From Piromyces finnis (taxonomy: Eukaryota > Neocallimastigomycota > Neocallimastigomycetes > Neocallimastigales > Neocallimastigaceae), in the NCBI GenBank assembly GCA_002104945.1, contig MCFH01000040.1, positions 208,501 to 272,500 of the forward strand: a stretch of DNA of 64,000 nucleotides. Direction: 5' to 3'. Both the position numbers and the translations under genes were made by a program. Under the pieces are notes generated by a model. It did no database searches. It saw only the letters and a program-made list of their open reading frames with translations, and had not been told where the DNA came from. Of the stretch, positions 57,645 to 64,000 are shown in pieces (the stretch's first letter is position 1; the number at the start of each line of letters is the position of its first letter).

Positions 57645-57677
<33 letters not shown>

Positions 57678-57780
57678 TGAATATTAAATTATAAATATAT
57701 TTTTTCATTTTCTATTTTCTATTTTCTATTCTCTTTTTCTCTTATCAATTACTAATTTTTTTTTAAATTAATAACTATTA
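57545..57780 (-). other. A2 3' region with hairpin and polypurine tract
   Basis: Same layout as in A1, with the hairpin at 57559-57579 and the purine tract next to the LTR. The T-run (A-run in sense) is about ten bases shorter than in A1. Confidence 0.8.
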
Positions 57781-60700
57781 CTAATGTGAATTATTAAAGT
57801 TTTTAATTAGTTCATCGCAGTTTAAATTACTTTCAGGTTCCCAAGATGCTTCTGAAAGCGGATAACCTTTCCATTTTATTAGATATTGAATCTTCCCATA
57901 ATGCTTTCTTTTATCAAGTATTTCTTCTACTTCGTATTCTTCTTCTTCATTTACTATTATAGGTGGAGGTGGATCTTTGATTCTTCCAAAACTATCTTCA
58001 TAATACGGTTCTAGGTTTGAAACATGAACAATTGGGTAAATCTTCAGCGATTTTGGTAATTCTAATTTATAAGTGAGATTAGAGATTTTACTAATTATCC
58101 TAAACGGGCCAAGTTTCCTAGGATTAAATTTTTTATTTCCTTTATGAATTATCAAGGAGCTATCCAACCATACTTTGTCACCAGTCTTGAATGTCGGAGG
58201 TTCTTGTCTATACTTGTCGGCATATTTCTTTTGAACTTGGATGGCCTTCTTTAAGTTTTCTTTTAGTTTCTCCATTAGGTCTTCAAAGTCTCTTGTAAAC
58301 TCTTCAGCTCTTGGAACATTCGTTTGGTCAGGAATTACCGGAGAGTATTTTGGGTGATAACCATAATTTAGGAAGAATGGTGAGAATTTTGTTGAGTCTT
58401 GAACAGCATTATTGTAACTGAATTCTGCCAATGGAAGAAAGTTGATCCAGTTTGTTCCTTTATAATTAGAAAAGCATCTTAAATATTGTTCAACAACGGA
58501 GTTTACCCTCTCCGTTTGGCCATTGGATTGATGATGATATGGTGAAGAATATTTAACATTGACGTCCAAAGATTGACAAATAGATTTCCAAAATTTCGAA
58601 GTGAATTGCGCGCCTCTATCGGAAATAATTTCAGAGGGGAGACCGTGAATTTTGAAAATATAATTCAAAAAAGCAAAAGCAGTATCAGAAGCAGAAGGAA
58701 TACCTTTAAAGGGAATGAGGTGGCACATTTTAGTAAGGCGGTCAACTACAACAAGAATAGTGTTAAATCCATCCGAAGGAGGGAGGTCAGTAATGAAATC
58801 CATAGAAATAGAAGCCCAAGGATGGTCACTAATCTCAAGGGGTTGAAGTAAACCATATGGTTTATGACGAGAAGGCTTGGAGCGGCAACAAATCTCGCAA
58901 GATCGGATATAATTCTTAACATCAATAGAAATGGATGGCCACCAAAAGTCACGAGAGATCAAAGAAATAGTTTTGCGGATACCAAAATGACCGGCAGAGG
59001 GGGAATCATGACAGAGTTTCAAAACGGAGGGACGGCATTTTAAAGGGACATAGATTCTACTATCAAAAAGAAGAAAACTATTACTAAGGGAGAATTTATT
59101 ACTTTGTGGATGTGGAGCTGGGAGATTCTTATTTTCAAGAAAATTGCAAATGTCAATGTAAAAAGAGTCGTTCACATATTCAGATAATATTTCATCATTA
59201 AGAGAAGAAATGGAACAAATCAAAGCGCAGAAATTCTCAGGGCGTAAAACCGAAAAAGGAGCATCAGAAGGAAGAGAGGAATCCATATAATCAGGTCTTC
59301 GTGAAAGCGCATCAGGTTTACCATTAGATGAACCAGAGCGGTAGAGAATTTTAAAGTTAAATTCGGAAAGGAAAAGGGCCCAACGAACAAGACGTTGTGA
59401 CATTTTTTCCGGTTTCTTTTGATATAGTAAGTTTCGATGATCTGAATAAATAGTAAACGGGGTTAAAGCACCTTTGAGAAAATGTCGCCAAGTTTCAAGA
59501 GCATTAACAATAGCTAAAAGTTCTTTATCGTATATAGGATAGTTTCTTTCAGCGGAAGTAAGAGATCTTGAATAGAAAGCGACAGGATGGATCATTTTAT
59601 CATCAGGAGATTTTTGAGACAGAACTGCTCCTATAGCAAAGTTGCTAGAGTCGGTTTCAACAATAAAGGGAAGATCACGATTTGGGTGAGACAGGATGGG
59701 AGCAGATGAAATTAATGATTTAATGGTATTAAATGCATCAAGAGCTTCAGAGGAAAAATCAAATTTAACGTTTTTACGAAGTAGTCTGTGAAGGGGTTGT
59801 GCAACTTTGGCAAAATTAGGAATAAACCGACGATAGTAGTTGGCTAGGCCAATAAAAGATTGAACTTCCTTGACACTGGACGGAACTGGCCAATTAATAA
59901 TAGCAGAAACTTTATTGGGGTCCATATGTATACCTTCAGAGGATATCCGATGACCAAGGAAATCAATAGAGGAAACAAAGAATTCACACTTTTCAAGCTT
60001 AGCATAAAGACCAGCATTTCTTAAGCGATCCAGGACTTCGATAACGTGCTTAATGTGGGATTTATGGTTTTCAGAAAAAATAATTAAATCGTCAATATAT
60101 GAATAAACAAAAATCCCTAGAATATTTTCCAGAACATCATTGATAAAATGCTGAAAAACAGCCGGGGCGTTTTTCAGTCCGAATGGCATTACCAGGTATT
60201 CAAAGTGGCCGAATTTGCAGGTGAAAGCTGTTTTATATTCATCACCCTTTTTGATTCGGACCAAATTATATGCTGATCGTAAATCCAATTTTGAGAAGAT
60301 TTTCGCTTTACCAAGATGCTCTAGCATATCTTGAATCAGAGGTAGAGGATAGGAATCTCTAATGGTAATTTTGTTGAGTTCCCTATAATCTTGACAAAGA
60401 CGGAGTTCACCATTCTTTTTAGGAACGAAAAGTACAGGCGCACCAGCAGGAGATTTGGATTTCCTAATGAAACCCTTTTTGAGGTTTTCATCGATATAAT
60501 CCTTCAAAACTCTTGTTTCTTCGTCTGTTAGTGGGTAGATTGGTCCATAAAATAGCTTGGCATTTTCGATTAGGTTTATTTGGCAATCATAAGGACGATG
60601 AGGTGGTAATTGAGCAGCAGAAGATTCGCTAAAGACGTCCATATATGATTCTAATTCCTTCGGAAGTTTAGTAGTAGGATTTGAGTCTTTAAAAGAGTTT

Positions 60701-62145
60701 TTTGGTGAACAAGAATCAACTTTAGAAAGAGATATATTAGAAGCCATGACAGTACAAGTCTCTTGTGATAAAGGATCGTTAACAGATTCATTGTTAATTA
60801 AGACAGATTTAGAACGATTTTCTTTGGGATTACGAGAATGAGATAACTTAGAATTTGAAAAAGAAGATTTAGGTTTGTCAATAAAAATAGGCAAAGAAAC
60901 GGAAGAAGAGTTATTGCAATCAGTAGAAAAAACAGAAGTTTCCTGATGGAATTCGGGAACATTCGAAGGGAGAGTCATACAATGATCCAAGCAATATGAA
61001 GAACCAAAGGATAATTTATTATTTTCAAAGTCAATACTTGGATTATGTTCCTTAAGCCAACGTAGACCTAGAATACAAGGATATACAGGTAGATCAGTAA
61101 CGTAAAAGACAGTACGGCATAGGTGATCCATGTAGCGAAGATTAAGAAGTGGAGTAACTCCGAACAGTTTTTGGCTACCACCAATACCGAATACGTTGGG
61201 TAAATCTTCTTCATAGTGGTAGGGAATATTGTGATCGTTGCAATAGTCGACATCTATTAGATTAAGTGTAGAACCGGAGTCTATAAGAATTTTTGTGTCT
61301 AGTTCAAACGATAATTTAAAATTTGAGGTTACCCTATCTTGTTGATTTTTCTTGGAATTGGTAGAATTATTTTGTAGAGAAACTAAAGATTCGAATGCTG
61401 AGTTTTTATTTCTTCTCTTATGACAATCTTTCAGTTGGTGTCCTGGAGATCCACAATAGACACATAAGTTTTCCTTACTTCTTCTTTCTTTTTCTTCCTT
61501 GGATAACGGACCAAAGTATCTTTTCTTCTTGGGATGTTCTTTTAGATTTGTGGAAGCCTTTCTGGAGCCATTGCTGGAATTAGAACTTGGTCCCTTAGTA
61601 TTTTTGTCAAAAAATAATCCCCTGGTAGCAAGTCTGGAGTCTATTCTAGCTGCAATAGTTTGGAGGGAAAACAAATCTCTTGGTCCTGGGAACATCTCTA
61701 ATATCTTCATTGCAACTTCTTGGTTGAGCCCAGCGATAAAAGCATCCATCTTAGCCTCTTCATTCCAGTTAGATTCATCAGAGTATTTGTTAAATTCAAG
61801 GATGTATCCTCTGATGCCGCCCAAACGATGTTGCTTGAGAGTACGTAGCATTTGATTGGCTACGTAGACTGCATCATTGTTCCCGTAGAATGCCTTTAGT
61901 CTTTCCTTGAATGCTTGGTAGTTGGTCAGACATGGATCATGGTTGTCAATAAGCGTAGCGGCCCAATTTAATGCATTTCCATAAAGGCGAGAAATCAGGT
62001 AGATAACCTTGCTCTCTTCATCTTGATATCTTTCGGGATAAAGGAGAAAAACAAGTTCTATTTTGGCTAAGAAACCTTTGAGATATTTTCTGTCTCCTGC
62101 GAAACCGTCTTTTAGTGAGGCGTTATCAAATATTTGTCCTTCCAT
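57781..62145 (-). CDS. Ty3-A2 Gag-Pol polyprotein with chromodomain (1454 aa)
   Basis: Residue-for-residue identical to the A1 product: Gag, CCHC knuckle (228-241), protease, RT with YIDD, RNase H, integrase and a chromodomain with complete aromatic cage. Two intact identical copies 37 kb apart imply very recent activity or conversion. Confidence 0.95.
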   Translation of the reverse strand: MEGQIFDNASLKDGFAGDRKYLKGFLAKIELVFLLYPERYQDEESKVIYLISRLYGNALNWAATLIDNHDPCLTNYQAFKERLKAFYGNNDAVYVANQMLRTLKQHRLGGIRGYILEFNKYSDESNWNEEAKMDAFIAGLNQEVAMKILEMFPGPRDLFSLQTIAARIDSRLATRGLFFDKNTKGPSSNSSNGSRKASTNLKEHPKKKRYFGPLSKEEKERRSKENLCVYCGSPGHQLKDCHKRRNKNSAFESLVSLQNNSTNSKKNQQDRVTSNFKLSFELDTKILIDSGSTLNLIDVDYCNDHNIPYHYEEDLPNVFGIGGSQKLFGVTPLLNLRYMDHLCRTVFYVTDLPVYPCILGLRWLKEHNPSIDFENNKLSFGSSYCLDHCMTLPSNVPEFHQETSVFSTDCNNSSSVSLPIFIDKPKSSFSNSKLSHSRNPKENRSKSVLINNESVNDPLSQETCTVMASNISLSKVDSCSPKNSFKDSNPTTKLPKELESYMDVFSESSAAQLPPHRPYDCQINLIENAKLFYGPIYPLTDEETRVLKDYIDENLKKGFIRKSKSPAGAPVLFVPKKNGELRLCQDYRELNKITIRDSYPLPLIQDMLEHLGKAKIFSKLDLRSAYNLVRIKKGDEYKTAFTCKFGHFEYLVMPFGLKNAPAVFQHFINDVLENILGIFVYSYIDDLIIFSENHKSHIKHVIEVLDRLRNAGLYAKLEKCEFFVSSIDFLGHRISSEGIHMDPNKVSAIINWPVPSSVKEVQSFIGLANYYRRFIPNFAKVAQPLHRLLRKNVKFDFSSEALDAFNTIKSLISSAPILSHPNRDLPFIVETDSSNFAIGAVLSQKSPDDKMIHPVAFYSRSLTSAERNYPIYDKELLAIVNALETWRHFLKGALTPFTIYSDHRNLLYQKKPEKMSQRLVRWALFLSEFNFKILYRSGSSNGKPDALSRRPDYMDSSLPSDAPFSVLRPENFCALICSISSLNDEILSEYVNDSFYIDICNFLENKNLPAPHPQSNKFSLSNSFLLFDSRIYVPLKCRPSVLKLCHDSPSAGHFGIRKTISLISRDFWWPSISIDVKNYIRSCEICCRSKPSRHKPYGLLQPLEISDHPWASISMDFITDLPPSDGFNTILVVVDRLTKMCHLIPFKGIPSASDTAFAFLNYIFKIHGLPSEIISDRGAQFTSKFWKSICQSLDVNVKYSSPYHHQSNGQTERVNSVVEQYLRCFSNYKGTNWINFLPLAEFSYNNAVQDSTKFSPFFLNYGYHPKYSPVIPDQTNVPRAEEFTRDFEDLMEKLKENLKKAIQVQKKYADKYRQEPPTFKTGDKVWLDSSLIIHKGNKKFNPRKLGPFRIISKISNLTYKLELPKSLKIYPIVHVSNLEPYYEDSFGRIKDPPPPIIVNEEEEYEVEEILDKRKHYGKIQYLIKWKGYPLSEASWEPESNLNCDELIKNFNNSH

Positions 62146-62842
62146 TAAAATTAAAAAAATATAATTGTTTGAAAATAAAAATTATGTAAATAAGATAAAG
62201 TTATGTTTGAAGAAATTAAGAAAGAAAAAAAAAATTAAATCTTTATTATTATTTATTGATTAAAATATTTTAAATATAGACAAAGAGTCAAATTAAATAG
62301 TATTGGACCATCAAATATTTAATTTTATTAGTATTCAATACTAGGTCCCTTGTAGCTCTTTGTTGATAACGTAGATATTATCAATTGTTAATATTGGAAA
62401 TGAAAATTTTCAATAAAAGGAATTAACGGTATTAGTTTCTTTATTGTCACTTAATTAAGCGGAAAGAAAAAAATAGGTTTAATTCCCCGATTATTAATAA
62501 TATCTAAACAACAAAGTATTACGTATAGGTGTCCAACTATCCACGCTAAGGGAGGTATTGAATCCTAACTTCTTTGTTATTTTAATATTTTTTCAAAAAT
62601 AATAAATAAAATTTAATTTTATTTATTAAAAGTAGAAAACGTTTTATTAGAAAATGAATTTTTTCTTTATTATTAAATTAAGCGTCCTGGCGCTCCCCTT
62701 ATAATAACTGTGGGTTTTACTTTTGTTTTCAGTACCCTTATTGTTAAAATAAGCTTCACTGACTTACTTAATTTTTTAATAAATTAAAAATTCTTCCTTT
62801 TTTAAACACTAAGGTGTTATTATATATTTTAGGAGTTTTTAT
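62146..62842 (-). other. A2 5' leader
   Basis: About 700 bases, nearly identical to the A1 leader; it lacks a four-base repeat (CTTACTTAATT versus CTTAATT). The PBS in sense abuts the LTR at 62842-62833. Confidence 0.75.
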
Positions 62843-63252
62843 TGTAAAGAACTAATGTTCAATAAATAAAAACACAAATATATAAAAAGGAAAATAATAA
62901 AAGCAAATAAAAATTTTATTATTGAACACTTAACAAAATTATAACAGGTTAGTGTTTAATAATTTTATTTTTATTATAAAATTTCTTTGTTAATAAAAAC
63001 TCGAATTCCAAATAATTTTTTGAGAAATTTCACTCGTATTTATATAAATGTTTTTAAAAGTAAATTTATAAAAATTTTACAACTTAATTTTTTTAAGCCA
63101 ATCAGAAATTATCTTCTTTGGTAAAATTTCGTTATAAAATATTTTAATAATTAAAAAAAAGATATTAATGAGGTTTCGAACTCGAGTAGTTCAAACCAAG
63201 GTCTTAGTTACTAACCACTAAGACAGGTTACTAATTTCTATGATTCGTTACA
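62843..63252 (-). repeat. A2 5' LTR
   Basis: It shares the AATAATTAAAA variant with 57140-57544. Sense GAGTTTTTAT (63002-62993) is complementary to the PBS at 62842-62833. Confidence 0.93.
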
Positions 63253-63520
63253 TTAAAAGTATTTTAAAAACGTCTAAAAATGATAAATTTGTTAATTAAA
63301 TTATAGTATTTACTTGATGACTTGATACCACTTTTGTTTATTTAATAATAAGATTAAAAAAAATAGTGGTATAGTTAATATAATTATTGAATGATGTTTT
63401 TCCATTATTATTAATGAATGTTAATTTTTTTACAAATATTTTATTACTAAGAATTTTGTTATATTTATTTGCTTAATAATAACCTTTAAAAAAAAATAAG
63501 TTCCACTTGGTTTAAAGCTT
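63253..63520. other. AT-rich segment after A2
   Basis: It may be the continuation of B2 beyond the A2 insertion, but no coding relic could be read with confidence. Confidence 0.4.
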
Positions 63521-63539
63521 GTATGTAATGTTGAACACT

Positions 63540-64000
63540 GAAAGAATAGATTAGGATATCTATTCTATTACAATAACACAAGATTTTGAAAAAATAAAAT
63601 AAAAAATTGTTTTATAAAATATCTTTTATTATAATAGAATTTTAATAATAACAATTACATCGATAAAATGATGAAAAATATCTTCTATTTATATTTTTCC
63701 TAAATACATTTATATTATATTATAACTATTTATTTCTTATATATTATTATTTAAAATCTACACTAAAATCTTAATTATTAATAAATATTTAAACTATAAC
63801 TATTTTTAGTAAAATACAATTGGCAATTCAAATTAAGTACTATTTAATTTGAATATGTGCCCATGTATTATTGATATATTAATCATTTATTATTTATCTA
63901 TTTCTATAAAAAAACAATACTAAAACTAGGGATTTAAATTGAGAATATTAATTTGCTTGTTAAACATTAAAAATAAATTAATAATTTATTTTGTTTTAAA
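63540..64000 (-). repeat. Diverged Ty3-B-like LTR (runs off the window)
   Basis: On the plus strand AATAACAATTACATCG (63648-63663) and CCCATGTATTATTGATATATT (about 63861) appear in the same order and spacing as in the inverted Ty3-B LTR. The similarity is patchy. Orientation is opposite to B2, so it is probably from another insertion. Confidence 0.5.

Larger units (their letters stand above)
57140..63252 (-). mobile_element. Ty3/gypsy chromovirus copy A2 (complete)
   Basis: This is the second copy of Ty3-A, inserted in B2. LTRs lie at 57140-57544 (405 bases) and 62843-63252 (410 bases). The flanks are CTAAA and TTAAA (4 of 5 matching). The Gag-Pol protein is identical to A1, but the LTRs carry small indels relative to each other and to A1. 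Confidence 0.95.

Noticed and set aside
61499-61855. 118-codon plus-strand ORF (also at 23851-24207)
   Set aside because: It lies entirely antisense to the Ty3-A Gag frame and is a shadow of it.

Overview
The window looks like a dictyostelid (social amoeba) nuclear genome, probably close to Dictyostelium in base composition. It is extremely AT-rich, has long A/T runs and (TTTA)n and (TTA)n microsatellites, and its genes contain many short AT-rich introns with GTAA/GTAT donors and AG acceptors. The gene families and the chromodomain-bearing Ty3/gypsy elements fit this. The species cannot be named from the sequence alone.

Region 1 (1-18.1 kb) holds compact cellular genes: the 3' end of an LRR gene; a ten-exon LRR_RI-type gene (minus); a WDR54-like WD-repeat gene (plus); a protein with two ADF-H/coactosin-like domains (minus); a nucleostemin/GNL3-like nucleolar GTPase with an unusual P-loop (plus); COG6, a Golgi tethering subunit (plus); and a Pho88/SND3-like ER protein that shows an apparent one-base frameshift (minus). 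Exon joins were worked out by hand from splice signals and reading-frame continuity.

Region 2 (18.9-64 kb) is a nest of LTR retrotransposons with no visible host gene. Family names here are local. A Ty1/copia-type Gag relic is split by Ty3-A1 (TSD AAAAC). Two Ty3-B copies lie in inverted orientation at 25.8-32.7 and 46.1-52.8 kb. Between them are a Ty3-F fragment and a Ty3-E element that is itself split by an intact Ty3-D (TSD TAAAG). To the right are a remnant of F, a decayed B-like element (B2), a second Ty3-A copy (A2) and a diverged B-like LTR at the window edge. A, D and E carry a C-terminal chromodomain with all three cage aromatics.

The main observations are these. (i) In every family with an intact 5' end (A, B, B2, D, E), the 10-11 nt just after the 5' LTR is exactly complementary to a segment inside the same LTR, and the two sides covary between families. 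This points to Tf1-type self-priming rather than tRNA priming. (ii) A hairpin motif in the B leader is present once in intact copies and about six times in B2, with compensatory stem changes. (iii) The flanks and LTR variants of the two B copies are exchanged, which implies an inversion of the DNA between them; F reads through once this is undone. (iv) F has a textbook -1 frameshift signal between gag and pol. (v) A hairpin next to the polypurine tract and a tRNA-like A-box/B-box segment in the LTR recur across families with compensatory changes. All alignments were done by eye.
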